From JBECKS01 sp964557005 (GTDB taxonomy: Bacteria > Pseudomonadota > Gammaproteobacteria > Pseudomonadales > JBECKS01), in the NCBI GenBank assembly GCA_964557005.1, contig CAZKYI010000001.1, positions 248,001 through 312,000 on the forward strand: a stretch of DNA of 64,000 bases. The letters run 5' to 3'. This document shows, in pieces, positions 9,392-17,428 of the stretch. The notes beneath the pieces were generated by a model. That model was given only the letters and a program-made list of their open reading frames with translations, was not told where the DNA came from and searched no databases. Each line of letters begins with the position of its first letter. Position 1 is the stretch's first letter. The translations under genes were made by a program, and so were the position numbers.

Positions 9392-10249
9392 ATGAATTCT
9401 ATTAATGCAGATTTTGTATCTTTATCAAGAAAACCTGCGGATGTCTTCCTGAGTGCAAGAAATCTTGAGCAACCGGACTATTCAAAAATCCGCAAAAACT
9501 GGTTTGGCGAAAATGCTGTTCTGACCACTTCAACCAATGTGTTTTCAATTTACATTCCACGAGGTGAAAAATTTTTCATTAAATCGGTGCGTTATTTTGA
9601 AGATCAAATTAAAGACCCTGAGTTACAGGAGCTGGTGAAAACTTTCATCAAGCAGGAAGCCAATCATTACAAGGCGCACGAAGTATTTAACAACGGGCTG
9701 GAACATCAGGGCATTCGCTCTATTCGTGAGCAGCACGCCGCTGAAAAATTATTTACCTTTATGGAAAAATGGTTGCCAAAAAAAATGCAGTTGGGCATCA
9801 CGGTATTTGATGAGCATCTGACAGCAACGGGTGCAAAACTGCTGCTGGAATCACAGGCTTTGGCAGAAACCCTCGATCCGGAAATGCGCACACTGTGGGA
9901 GTGGCATGCGGTTGAAGAGATTGAGCACAAATCAGTTGCTTTCGATGTGTATGAAGCAATGGGCTGTGGTTATTTCCACCGCATGTTTTCTGCTTTGGTG
10001 GGTACCATTATTCAGGGAATTTTTATTATAGGTTCCGAAGGGCGTTTGCTTAAGGAGCAGGGCATTAAACGCTTTGGTGCAGAAGGCAAGGAAGCGGGGA
10101 AAATTCTGGGCAGGGTATTGAATCTGAAAAAACTGGCACGCGAATTCGTGTTGTATTTCAAGCCAGGTTTCCACCCTTGGGATATTGATGACAGAGCGTT
10201 TATTCAAGCCTGGTATAACAAGAACCCACACTATAATCAGCCATCTTGA
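9392..10249 (+). CDS. PF10118-type metal-dependent hydrolase
   Basis: A 285-residue protein resembling the PF10118 'predicted metal-dependent hydrolase' family. The helical core carries QEANHYKAHEVFN, FDEHLTATGAKLL and WHAVEEIEHKSVAFDVY; the repeated E-x-x-H patterns resemble ferritin-like diiron ligands, so a di-metal centre is plausible. The start is placed at the ATG at 9392 because AAGAGG lies seven bases before it; an open frame continues 20 codons upstream without such a site. No signal peptide is seen. It is next to an SRPBCC protein on the same strand, a grouping that would fit small-molecule or lipid metabolism. The substrate is unknown. Confidence 0.87.
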   Translation: MNSINADFVSLSRKPADVFLSARNLEQPDYSKIRKNWFGENAVLTTSTNVFSIYIPRGEKFFIKSVRYFEDQIKDPELQELVKTFIKQEANHYKAHEVFNNGLEHQGIRSIREQHAAEKLFTFMEKWLPKKMQLGITVFDEHLTATGAKLLLESQALAETLDPEMRTLWEWHAVEEIEHKSVAFDVYEAMGCGYFHRMFSALVGTIIQGIFIIGSEGRLLKEQGIKRFGAEGKEAGKILGRVLNLKKLAREFVLYFKPGFHPWDIDDRAFIQAWYNKNPHYNQPS

Positions 10250-10343
10250 TGACAAAGCGTTGACCTGAAAAGTTCAGGGAATTGAAAGTTGCGTCAAAGC
10301 TTGCCAAACTCGACTACCTGTTTTACTGGTCTTTACTGAGCGC

Positions 10344-10820
10344 ATGGCTGGAATCTTTGAAGTTAAAATACAAATTGATGCACCTGTTGAATGGGTTTGG
10401 CAGGTGCTGATTGATTTTGAGCATTATGGCGAGTGGAATCCTTTTATCACACGCATTAAAGGTGAAGCCAAAATCGGTAGTTATATTTATTTGTACGTCA
10501 AGCTCGATCCTCGTGTCGATTCCTTACGCTTTACAAGGGAAATGATTGTTTCACTCAAGGAAAAACAGCATTTGGGTTACGACAGCCATTTCCTCAGTTC
10601 CAGTCTTTTTAATGCGGTACGTTGGCAGGTTTTAAAATCGGTCGATGATGGCAGCAAAACCATTTATCACTCCAGTCAGAAAATTACCGGTTTTGCATCG
10701 TGGCCAGTCACACGCACTTTTGGAGATAAAATTGCAGAAGGTTTTGAAGCATCCAGTCTGGCGCTCAAGGCACGCGCAGAAAGCCTGTATCAGGAATTTT
10801 TAGCAAAAAATCAACACTAG
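10344..10820 (+). CDS. SRPBCC (START/polyketide-cyclase-like) domain protein
   Basis: A 158-residue protein filled by one SRPBCC fold: an opening strand with IQIDAPVEWVWQVLIDFEHYGEWNPFI, which is the family's typical start, then alternating strands and a long C-terminal helix. Members bind hydrophobic ligands in a deep cavity and may act as cyclases, transporters or stress proteins; the ligand here is unknown. It has no signal peptide. It follows the metal-dependent hydrolase by 94 bases on the same strand. Its stop codon TAG overlaps the stop codon of the convergent GAF gene in the palindrome CTAG, so the two 3' ends share four bases. Confidence 0.9.
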   Translation: MAGIFEVKIQIDAPVEWVWQVLIDFEHYGEWNPFITRIKGEAKIGSYIYLYVKLDPRVDSLRFTREMIVSLKEKQHLGYDSHFLSSSLFNAVRWQVLKSVDDGSKTIYHSSQKITGFASWPVTRTFGDKIAEGFEASSLALKARAESLYQEFLAKNQH

Positions 10821-12055
10821 ATATTCGATTTGGCTGCAACAGCTCTCAAGGCAGTTGCGATGCTGCGACTTGCTGCTTCCAGTAAATCCACATTTTCCGG
10901 TTTCATTTTTTGAATGCTGGCAAATTCCACCACTGCAACCAATTCATCACTGAATAAAATCGGCATGATGAAAATGGCAGGGCGTTCAATACTACCAAGA
11001 CCGCTGCGAATGGTTTGAAAATCTTCAGGAGACTGGTCGATTTGTATCACTTGTTTTGACTCGGCGGCCTGTCCAAGTAATGTTTCCCCAAAGGCAATGG
11101 TGGTTCTGCTGGAATCCTGCGTACCGAAATTCGCCAGTAAAATCAGTGTTTCGTCCTTGCACAGATATAAAGATGCCAAACTGCAATCAAGCCTGGGCAC
11201 CAGAAAGGCAAGAATTTTCTCTGCAAGCGGTTTCAGATTTTTTTCACCACTCATTGCAGAATGCAAGGCGGCAAGTTTTTCTTTCAGCAGATTTTCTTTT
11301 TCAATTTGTTTGTGCAGGAATTCATATTCCTGTTTCTGGGTTTCGATTTCCAGCACGGAGAGAAATTTGCCTCGCTCTCTAATTTCCCTTAAGTAGGCAA
11401 AGATAAGACCGAAAATTGAAATTGAACCGAAGAGGATAGAAAACTCTACCCAGTTGGTATGCCAATTCAAGCTGGTAGAAAGTGAAAACAGTAATAAAAT
11501 GCAAACAAACTGATAAAGAAGGACATAAATAAATTGAAAGAAAATTAAAAAGTATATGCACAAGAAACCAGACATGAGCAGCATATTAAAAATAAAGCGA
11601 TAGCGTTCATCATCTATCATAAAAAGCGCCGATAAAGCTATTCCCAGTATCAAACTTAAACTGATTGAAAGACACAATTGAAAGTTATTCTTGAAAAAAC
11701 CAATCTTGCTGGCGGGAATCAGTAAAATGATTAACAGTAAAGCGATGAGCTTGCATGCAAAGGCTCCCTCCATACCGAAGGTGGGGATTTTAAATGTTGC
11801 AAGAGCAAGCAAGGTGTTTAGAAATGTGGAAAGGAATTCATCGAATCCAATGTCATACGAAATGACATGAGCCAAAATAAACAGCGGAACAATCAGGAAT
11901 AAAAAAGAAGTGACTAAACTTTCCCTGCTCAGGTTTGTGAAATACTCGTTAAACTCTTTTTCCAGTTTTTTTCCGGAAAACCTGAGCCGAGCAAAGCCTT
12001 TGCTTCTTTCATCAATCAGTAATTGCTTTTTAGCCTGAAAGTTTGAGGGTTCCAT
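10817..12055 (-). CDS. Membrane-anchored GAF-domain protein
   Basis: A 412-residue protein with a cytoplasmic N-terminal segment, about six hydrophobic helices (roughly residues 48-220), a coiled coil (about 225-265) and a C-terminal GAF domain (about 270-405). GAF domains bind small molecules such as cyclic nucleotides. No GGDEF, EAL, kinase or HTH output follows, so it either works through a partner or the GAF domain binds a signal directly. It begins two bases after the upstream thioesterase gene, pointing to one transcript. Its stop overlaps the stop of the SRPBCC gene. The missing output domain is the unusual feature. Confidence 0.83.
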   Translation of the reverse strand: MEPSNFQAKKQLLIDERSKGFARLRFSGKKLEKEFNEYFTNLSRESLVTSFLFLIVPLFILAHVISYDIGFDEFLSTFLNTLLALATFKIPTFGMEGAFACKLIALLLIILLIPASKIGFFKNNFQLCLSISLSLILGIALSALFMIDDERYRFIFNMLLMSGFLCIYFLIFFQFIYVLLYQFVCILLLFSLSTSLNWHTNWVEFSILFGSISIFGLIFAYLREIRERGKFLSVLEIETQKQEYEFLHKQIEKENLLKEKLAALHSAMSGEKNLKPLAEKILAFLVPRLDCSLASLYLCKDETLILLANFGTQDSSRTTIAFGETLLGQAAESKQVIQIDQSPEDFQTIRSGLGSIERPAIFIMPILFSDELVAVVEFASIQKMKPENVDLLEAASRSIATALRAVAAKSNI

Positions 12056-12057
12056 AA

Positions 12058-12861
12058 TCAGGTTTTCTCAATCATACGCAATTTGGCAAGTTGACGTGAC
12101 AGCGCCAATATCTCTCCTGTGTCACTCCACACTTCGATGTCTTCTTCCAGCAAACCGTCAGTCATGTAACGTGTTTTTCCCCGAATTTGCAGACGCGAAC
12201 ATTTTGGAATGGCACGTACATTCACCGTCATTTCGATGGTAGGCACCCAGCCACTCGCACCAAAGCGCGTAAAAATAACCGGAGGTAACATATCGGGAAT
12301 CATCAGCAGCGAAAACACATCAAACGGACTTTGATCCCTGAATTCCAGCCACGCACTCATTTCTGCGGTGTCGCAAAACTTGCCAGCCAGCCAGCCCGTT
12401 GAAGCTGGGTCAAAACGAATATTGAGTTGCTCGTACATTTTGAGCATGGGGGCTACCTGGGCAATATCCACACACTGTTCAAATGCTGCAATTTTTGGTG
12501 CAGGGGCTTCGATGTAATTTTCGCCTCTGGTTTTTTCCAAATCAGAAAATGCTGCAATAAAACGAATTCGCTCACTCTGCGCCTGTATCAGGCTGGCAGA
12601 AACGGTTGAAATACTTTTGCCACTTCTCAGCACTTCGCTCGCTATTTGCGCTTCGGCATTGTCGGATTTATCAAGATAATAACCTGTCACCGCAATCGGG
12701 TGAGGGTGTGGAACTTGCTCAACCATGGCCAGAGCGGCATGTGCCATCAGGTAGCCACCATTGGGAATCTTTCCGACATTCCAAAGGTCACTGATATGCA
12801 ATTTATGGGTTGTGGGTGAAATCCGTTCGACTTGAGTGGATTGTGAAAAAACATTGGTCAT
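12058..12861 (-). CDS. Acyl-CoA thioesterase-like protein (double hot-dog)
   Basis: A 267-residue protein resembling the TesB-like thioesterase superfamily (4HBT_3). The N-terminal hot-dog domain contains IPNGGYLMAHAALAM, the typical start of the central helix; the second half has SPFDVFSLLMIPDMLPPV and VPTIEMTVNVRA, which match the second hot-dog repeat. Members hydrolyse acyl-CoA to free acid and CoA; chain-length preference cannot be read here. It is cytoplasmic. It lies between a condensation-like acyltransferase gene and the GAF gene, all leftward, with only two bases to the latter, so it probably belongs to a small lipid-related operon. Confidence 0.85.
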   Translation of the reverse strand: MTNVFSQSTQVERISPTTHKLHISDLWNVGKIPNGGYLMAHAALAMVEQVPHPHPIAVTGYYLDKSDNAEAQIASEVLRSGKSISTVSASLIQAQSERIRFIAAFSDLEKTRGENYIEAPAPKIAAFEQCVDIAQVAPMLKMYEQLNIRFDPASTGWLAGKFCDTAEMSAWLEFRDQSPFDVFSLLMIPDMLPPVIFTRFGASGWVPTIEMTVNVRAIPKCSRLQIRGKTRYMTDGLLEEDIEVWSDTGEILALSRQLAKLRMIEKT

Positions 12862-12951
12862 GGCTGAAACCTTGAAAATAGAAGCTTTCGCAGACTAACT
12901 GAAGCTCTGCTTATCTTCAATCCATGCCCGCTTTAATCCACGCTACTTTGT

Positions 12952-14157
12952 CTATGCACGTTTTAATTGTGCTGTTGTGTGTTCGCTTTCCAGACCTTGC
13001 TTTAATTTTGTCGCAAGTGCTTCCAGTTGTTGGGAATCGGCAAACGCTTTGGGAATGGAAAGGCAGGCCTGAATGTTCTGATTATTTTGAAACAAGGTGC
13101 AACTTACAGAAACGCCTTCCAGAGGAATTGGAATCGCAAAAACACTGTGTGCCTGAAAAGTCTGGCAACTAAAATCGTCCAGCTTGATATGACTGAAACA
13201 GGAAACAATCCCTGAGATATTGCAGTAACCCTGCTGATAACGCTTTTTAAAGTATCGGCTACCGGGCGTAAAAAAAGATTTTGGTAACCACTTCACCAAA
13301 CCAAGATTTTGATTGAATGCGCACAGGTCGTCATTTTTTCTTTTAGCATTGATTATTTTGTTATAAATACTTTCGACAGTATCGATTGCGGTAATTTCCA
13401 AATCAATCGTACCCGTGAGATTACCGAGATGAATTTCAGAATCTTCGAGTAAACGGCGCAAATCAGAGGGAATTCTGAAACACAGGTGTGCTTCAGGCTC
13501 ACGTTCCAGTGGAATTCGAGCCAGTAAATAAATCAGGCGAGCCAATAATCTGGGTGTTTTACATTCCAGCGGGAAGCGCAGCCAGTGAGACTGGAACAGC
13601 GCAGTGTTGTCTTGTATGGGTAAAATCGGTGACCAGCTATGATTCGGAATCCGGCTTTTGCCAAAGGAATAGCCTTTCACCAGCGCCCAGTCATACAGGC
13701 GACCATCAGAGCCAGCCAGATTTTCACCGCGCAATGCGCGGAATACTTCTTGTATCCAGTGCATCATACCACCGCCATCACAGATGGCATGATGTGTACG
13801 AAACACGATTTTATTTTTGAACAAAATGACTTCTGCGACGGCATCTTTGCGGCAGTTAATCGGTGAATTCTGGAAAAAGGCGTTGTGCTCGCTGCATGCG
13901 TCCCATTCCTGATGCGCTTCATACACGATGGGAAATGCACCTTCGTCAGACCAATAACGCCTGCTCCAGCGGCCAGCCAGTTTCAGGTGAATGCCCGGGT
14001 TTGCGTGTGCAGCTTTGTGTACAGCATGTTGTAAATCAGCAAGCGTGATGTTGCCTTTACCTTCTACCACGAATTGATTCACAAACCATGAACGCGTTTT
14101 GCTATCACTTGCGAGATAACTGAATTCAAGAGGGGAAACATCCCTATATCGAGCCAT
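12952..14157 (-). CDS. Stand-alone condensation-domain-like acyltransferase
   Basis: A 401-residue protein of the chloramphenicol-acetyltransferase/condensation superfamily. The catalytic HHxxxDG motif is present as HHAICDGGG (His122, His123, Asp127, Gly128). The opening SPLEFSYLASDSKTRSWFVNQFVVEG resembles the start of condensation and wax-ester-synthase-like enzymes. There are no carrier, adenylation or thioesterase domains attached, and no such gene nearby except the thioesterase downstream, so it is not part of an obvious peptide synthetase. It probably moves an acyl group from CoA to an alcohol or amine; the substrates are unknown. The WS/DGAT family is an alternative, but the protein is short for it. 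Confidence 0.82.
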   Translation of the reverse strand: MARYRDVSPLEFSYLASDSKTRSWFVNQFVVEGKGNITLADLQHAVHKAAHANPGIHLKLAGRWSRRYWSDEGAFPIVYEAHQEWDACSEHNAFFQNSPINCRKDAVAEVILFKNKIVFRTHHAICDGGGMMHWIQEVFRALRGENLAGSDGRLYDWALVKGYSFGKSRIPNHSWSPILPIQDNTALFQSHWLRFPLECKTPRLLARLIYLLARIPLEREPEAHLCFRIPSDLRRLLEDSEIHLGNLTGTIDLEITAIDTVESIYNKIINAKRKNDDLCAFNQNLGLVKWLPKSFFTPGSRYFKKRYQQGYCNISGIVSCFSHIKLDDFSCQTFQAHSVFAIPIPLEGVSVSCTLFQNNQNIQACLSIPKAFADSQQLEALATKLKQGLESEHTTAQLKRA

Positions 14158-14349
14158 AAAATCCTTTTTATTATTTGAGTATGTCTATTGTCAGGATAGT
14201 TATGATAACACTTGTAAGTCAGTTACATCAGGCCAAAAGTGTTGTACGTCAACTTCGATGAATGTCGATGTGCATTCGCGGGGAAGATATTGAGTTTTAT
14301 ACAGCCTTTGCCTAGAGTGAGCGCTCAATTTTTCAAGTGGAGAAGCTGT

Positions 14350-15525
14350 ATGGCAGACGCATATATTGTTGCGGGAACACGAACCGCAGGTGGAAGAAAA
14401 GGTGGTCGTTTAAGAGAGTGGGAACCCGCTGATTTAGGTGCTGCGGTACTTGATGAAATCATCCGCAAAACGGGTGTGCCTGGGGATAAAGTAGATGATG
14501 TGATTTTCGGTTGTGTCAGCCAGTCTGGCGCACAGACAGGTAATATCGCACGCACAGTGGTGTTAAGTTCTTCCTTACCGATTACCGTGCCAGGTACTAC
14601 GGTGGATAGACAATGCGGTTCTTCGCAACAAGCCCTGCATTTTGCCGCACAAGCGGTGATGTCTGGCACTCAGGACGTGGTGATTGCCGGTGGTGTGGAA
14701 AACATGACCAAGGTGCCTATGGGTTCTTCGGTGATTGATGCCCTGAAAGCAGGTCACGGCCACCCTTATATGGGGAAAGGTATTCAGGCCAAATATCCAG
14801 GCGTGCAATTCAGCCAGTTTATGGGTGCTGAGATGGTGGCCAAGAAGTTCGATATTTCGCGTGATGACATGGAGCAATTTGCGGTGCTGAGCCATCAACG
14901 TGCGGCTGCTGCAACACAGGCAGGCAAGTTCAAGGACGAAATTCTGGTGCTGCAAGGCGTGGACAAAGAAGGCAATGTGGTGAGCCATGATGCCGACGAA
15001 GGCATACGTCCTGAAACCAACCTCGAAGCTTTGCGTGCCCTGCAAACTCTGGCACCCGAAGGGCGCATTACCGCAGCCACTTCCAGCCAGATTTGTGACG
15101 GCGCTTCGGCGGTAATGCTGGTCAGCGAAAAAGCCTTGAAAGAATTTAATTTAAAACCACTGGCCAAAATCAAGGCACTGGCGCTGGCAGGTACTGACCC
15201 GGTAATGATGCTGGCCGGCCCCATTCCAGCAACCGAAACCGCTTTGAAAAAAGCGGGTTTGAAAATCGAAGACATCGATTTGTATGAAGTGAATGAAGCC
15301 TTTGCTTCCGTTCCACTTGCCTGGAGAAAAGAAGTGGGTGCCAGCATGGACAAGCTCAATGTCAACGGTGGTGCTCAGGCACTTGGCCATCCACTCGGAG
15401 CAACAGGTACCAAGTTAATGACTACGCTGGTGCATGAGTTAAGACGGCGTGGTGGCAAGTATGGTTTGTTAGCGATTTGTGAAGGTGGTGGCACGGCGAA
15501 CGCTACAATCATCGAAGCTTGTTAG
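14350..15525 (+). CDS. Acetyl-CoA C-acyltransferase (thiolase)
   Basis: A 391-residue thiolase catalysing reversible condensation or cleavage of acyl-CoA. Active-site elements are Cys89 in DRQCGSS, the NEAFA loop, the histidine in GGAQALGHPLGATG and the C-terminal cysteine in CEGGGTANA. The start is the ATG at 14350, preceded by GGAGA; the open frame extends 37 codons further with no ribosome site. It stands alone rather than beside a 3-hydroxyacyl-CoA dehydrogenase, so either beta-oxidation or acetoacetyl-CoA formation is possible. Its stop codon touches a 140-bp palindromic element, then a shared terminator. It diverges from the condensation-like acyltransferase gene. Confidence 0.95.
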   Translation: MADAYIVAGTRTAGGRKGGRLREWEPADLGAAVLDEIIRKTGVPGDKVDDVIFGCVSQSGAQTGNIARTVVLSSSLPITVPGTTVDRQCGSSQQALHFAAQAVMSGTQDVVIAGGVENMTKVPMGSSVIDALKAGHGHPYMGKGIQAKYPGVQFSQFMGAEMVAKKFDISRDDMEQFAVLSHQRAAAATQAGKFKDEILVLQGVDKEGNVVSHDADEGIRPETNLEALRALQTLAPEGRITAATSSQICDGASAVMLVSEKALKEFNLKPLAKIKALALAGTDPVMMLAGPIPATETALKKAGLKIEDIDLYEVNEAFASVPLAWRKEVGASMDKLNVNGGAQALGHPLGATGTKLMTTLVHELRRRGGKYGLLAICEGGGTANATIIEAC

Positions 15526-15665
15526 GGAAGGATTGAAAAACTAGCTGCGTTGTCGCTACGGCGTTAAAAATAACCTTAACTTGCTCATTTACTACAGTAA
15601 ACTCCGCCGTTTCGGTTATTTTTGCCTTGTATCGACTGCCTCGCTGACGTTTTTCAAAGCCTTCC
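15526..15665 (+). repeat. 140-bp nested palindromic element
   Basis: The sequence begins GGAAGG and ends CCTTCC and forms one long imperfect inverted repeat with arms of about 50 bases; the inner ends read AAAAATAACC and GGTTATTTTT. Within the loop lies a second dyad, TTTACT-AC-AGTAAA at 15588-15601. It starts directly after the thiolase stop codon. It encodes no convincing protein. It resembles the small palindromic repeats (REP/MITE-like) scattered between genes in gammaproteobacteria, but only one copy is seen in this window. Confidence 0.7.
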
Positions 15666-15682
15666 CCAAAATGTGTTGTGAT

Positions 15683-15712
15683 AAAAAAGCCCCAGTTCTG
15701 GGGCTTTTTTTT
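15683..15712. terminator. Bidirectional rho-independent terminator
   Basis: AAAAAAGCCCCAG pairs perfectly with CTGGGGCTTTTTT around TT, giving T runs on both strands. It lies between the thiolase gene (rightward) and the Xre gene (leftward) and should serve both. Confidence 0.92.
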
Positions 15713-15717
15713 GCTTC

Positions 15718-15951
15718 TCAGGCTTTCTTTAAAAGCGCTTGCTCCAATTTGGCAACAAGCTTTGATGCCGATATATCCAGACCTTGTGAAATTGCAAAAA
15801 CACTTTCGATACTGGGGCAACGTTCACCCCGTTCGATAAAACCGATGGCATTCCTGTGCAAACCGCAACGCTCGGCCAGCTCTTCCTGTGAAAGGCCGAG
15901 TTTTATTCTCGTCTCCCGAACCAGCTTTCCAAACGCTTCAGTAATTGACAT
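15718..15951 (-). CDS. Xre-family helix-turn-helix regulator
   Basis: A 77-residue single-domain DNA-binding protein. The helix-turn-helix (about 10-65) reads LGLSQEELAERCGLHRNAIGFIERGERCPS, the classic Xre/Cro pattern. GAGGGGAG precedes the ATG by five bases. A perfect 18-bp palindrome lies 49 bases upstream of the start, in the region shared with the divergent small lipoprotein gene, and is the obvious candidate operator for autoregulation. There is no toxin or phage gene beside it. It marks the left end of a patch of accessory genes (15.7-18.2 kb). Confidence 0.9.
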   Translation of the reverse strand: MSITEAFGKLVRETRIKLGLSQEELAERCGLHRNAIGFIERGERCPSIESVFAISQGLDISASKLVAKLEQALLKKA

Positions 15952-16000
15952 GGACTCCCCTCGAATGGACGAAAGCCTCTTACCGAAGGGTCTTGCCGTC

Positions 16001-16018
16001 TACACACAGCTGTGTGTA
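16001..16018. promoter_or_regulatory. Perfect 18-bp palindrome, candidate operator
   Basis: TACACACAGCTGTGTGTA is a perfect palindrome in the intergenic region between the leftward Xre gene and the rightward small lipoprotein gene. Its size and place fit binding by an Xre dimer controlling one or both genes. Confidence 0.65.
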
Positions 16019-16064
16019 AAATAAATGTGCTTAATGCTGACCTGAATACAGAAAAGGTAGGGGT

Positions 16065-16217
16065 ATGAACCGATACAAAACTTACGCAATTGTTTTAACA
16101 CTGATCATTTTGTTATCAGGATGTGGTGGTGGAGGCAGTGGTGGTGGAGGCAGTGGTGGTGGAAACAGTTTCCTGGTTTGGGATAAAGGCTCATGGGATA
16201 AACACAAGTGGCAATGA
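16065..16217 (+). CDS. 50-residue lipoprotein with natural GGGGS linker
   Basis: A short but well-formed gene: ATG at 16065 with AAAAGGTAGGGG before it. A basic start MNRYK, a hydrophobic stretch and the lipobox LLSGC give a lipoprotein signal, with the lipidated cysteine at residue 20. After it come three 15-base tandem repeats (16125-16169) encoding GGGGS, GGGGS and GGGNS, then a final 15-residue aromatic tail FLVWDKGSWDKHKWQ. The mature product would be a lipid-anchored flexible linker displaying a Trp-rich peptide. It lies 23 bases before a secreted-protein gene and is probably co-transcribed with it. No known family is recognised; it could also be the remnant of a longer gene, though the frame is clean. 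Confidence 0.65.
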   Translation: MNRYKTYAIVLTLIILLSGCGGGGSGGGGSGGGNSFLVWDKGSWDKHKWQ

Positions 16218-16240
16218 AATAACATACGCGGAGAAAAATA

Positions 16241-16813
16241 ATGAAACGAGCGTTAATTTTTATACTAGGCATAGCAGTAGCAGCCATTGCTCTGGCTTCC
16301 AGCTTACCGTACACCTTCAAGAGTGGTCAGTCAGCACTCGCCCATGAAGTTAATGAGAATTTTGACTTTGTGTATAAAAAAGCCAGTTGGGAATTGATCG
16401 TCAAGGAGGTTTCAGCACAAGGCGACGATGATGACTTGGTACCCTCTCCACATATCTCCTTCACCGGAGTAGGGTGTCCAGTTAGGACTACCCCAATCAG
16501 TGCAAGTTGCGCTTGTGACAGCGGAGAGTTTGGCACACGAAACAGAGGAACTCTAGAAAGTTGCGAGACAACCTCCTATGGTGGCTTTGTGGTTTGCCAT
16601 AGTGGCACACAAGATGAGCCTAGAGATGTTTGGTTGCCTGTCCCAATAGCTAAAATTACCGTCAGGTGTATGGGGGTACGGGATCATGAGGGTGATATGT
16701 CGCGAATACCCGTTCTAGTGGATGGTGTGGAGAGCAAACCAGGTCGCTCTCTTGATGATGAACTTAATGAGCGGTTGAATCAGATGCGCCAAGAAATTGC
16801 TGAGCATGAATAA
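16241..16813 (+). CDS. Secreted cysteine-containing protein of unknown function
   Basis: A 190-residue exported protein with a signal peptide (about 1-20) and a GGAG ribosome site. The mature start LPYTFKSGQSALAHEVNENFDF matches a motif I know from the beginning of many secreted proteins of aquatic bacteria (PxTFxxGxxAxAxEVNxNF). The middle holds six cysteines (VGCPV, SCACDSG, ESCETT, VVCHSG, VRCMG), likely disulphides, and the C-terminus is a charged helix. It follows the GGGGS lipoprotein by 23 bases. Function is unknown. The pairing suggests the two act together in the envelope, which is inference. Confidence 0.78.
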   Translation: MKRALIFILGIAVAAIALASSLPYTFKSGQSALAHEVNENFDFVYKKASWELIVKEVSAQGDDDDLVPSPHISFTGVGCPVRTTPISASCACDSGEFGTRNRGTLESCETTSYGGFVVCHSGTQDEPRDVWLPVPIAKITVRCMGVRDHEGDMSRIPVLVDGVESKPGRSLDDELNERLNQMRQEIAEHE

Positions 16814-16945
16814 GCATTGCTGCTCCATGTGCAGTAAAACTTAATCGCTCGTTTGTAAAAGTGGTTAACTGGAATATAGAGTACAAAACTTCTAACAAAT
16901 TAATTAACTTCACATCTTGTTAAAGCGTTAAGAGGGGTGTTTCAG

Positions 16946-17290
16946 ATGAAGCGTGATATGGAAATTGTACGAAAAATTATAATTTCTCTAGCTGATCAAG
17001 GAACTCCTGATCCTGTTAAAGAGATTGATTCTGATGTATTGAAATATCACCTATGGATTATGCGGGAGGCAGGACTAATTAATGATTTCAGTCGGTTTCC
17101 CTCGGAAGGTGGAGTAGCAATACACTCTCTTGAATTAACTTGGCATGGAAATGAATTTTTGGCAGCAGCTCGCAGCGATTCTATCTGGAACAAAGCCAAG
17201 GAACTTGTACTAGATAAAACAGGTTCGCTTTCATTTGAAATAATGAAAGCTGTTCTGATTGATCTGGCAACAAAAGTTGTTCTTCCATAA
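16946..17290 (+). CDS. DUF2513-like protein
   Basis: A 114-residue cytoplasmic protein matching the DUF2513 pattern: it opens MKRDMEIVRKIII, continues with YHLWIMREAGLI and LTWHGNEFLAAARSDSIWNKAKE, and closes with SFEIMKAVLID. The start is the ATG at 16946, since the family begins MKRDM and AGAGGGG lies eight bases upstream; a GTG nine bases earlier would overlap that site. DUF2513 proteins are common in phage remnants and mobile regions and look like small winged-helix proteins; their function is not established. Its place between accessory genes and a direct-repeat-bounded unit agrees with horizontal transfer. Confidence 0.85.
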   Translation: MKRDMEIVRKIIISLADQGTPDPVKEIDSDVLKYHLWIMREAGLINDFSRFPSEGGVAIHSLELTWHGNEFLAAARSDSIWNKAKELVLDKTGSLSFEIMKAVLIDLATKVVLP

Positions 17291-17298
17291 ATACCATT

Positions 17299-17351
17299 TT
17301 TTGCCGATTGCTATCCACCATCTACCCCGAATGTCCATCCAGTTCGATGAT
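17299..17351 (+). repeat. 53-bp direct repeat, copy A
   Basis: This matches positions 18152-18204 at 50 of 53 bases. Copy A is a detached duplicate of the 3' end of the response regulator gene and its flank. It lies nine bases after the DUF2513 stop codon. The two copies bound an 853-bp unit. Confidence 0.9.
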
Positions 17352-17383
17352 GCGTAAGCACGAACAGGAGCTAAATACGAACT

Positions 17384-17402
17384 GGGGGACAATGTGTCCC
17401 CC
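17384..17402 (+). repeat. Perfect GC-rich hairpin
   Basis: GGGGGACA pairs with TGTCCCCC around a 3-base loop. No T run follows directly, but 'gggcttttttttg' comes about 13 bases later. It could be part of a terminator or a structural end of a mobile unit. Confidence 0.6.
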
Positions 17403-17428
17403 TCTTGAATTAGGGCTTTTTTTTGAGC

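Noticed and set aside
14199..14209. GTTATGATAAC palindrome upstream of the thiolase gene
   Set aside because: Short and A+T-rich; could be an operator, but chance is too likely to list it.
14575..15365. Two 156-codon open frames antisense to the thiolase gene
   Set aside because: Shadows of a conserved gene; translations show no known motif and are rich in chance residues.
15581..16024. 147-codon rightward open frame over the palindrome and the Xre gene
   Set aside because: It crosses a terminator and lies antisense to a clear Xre gene.
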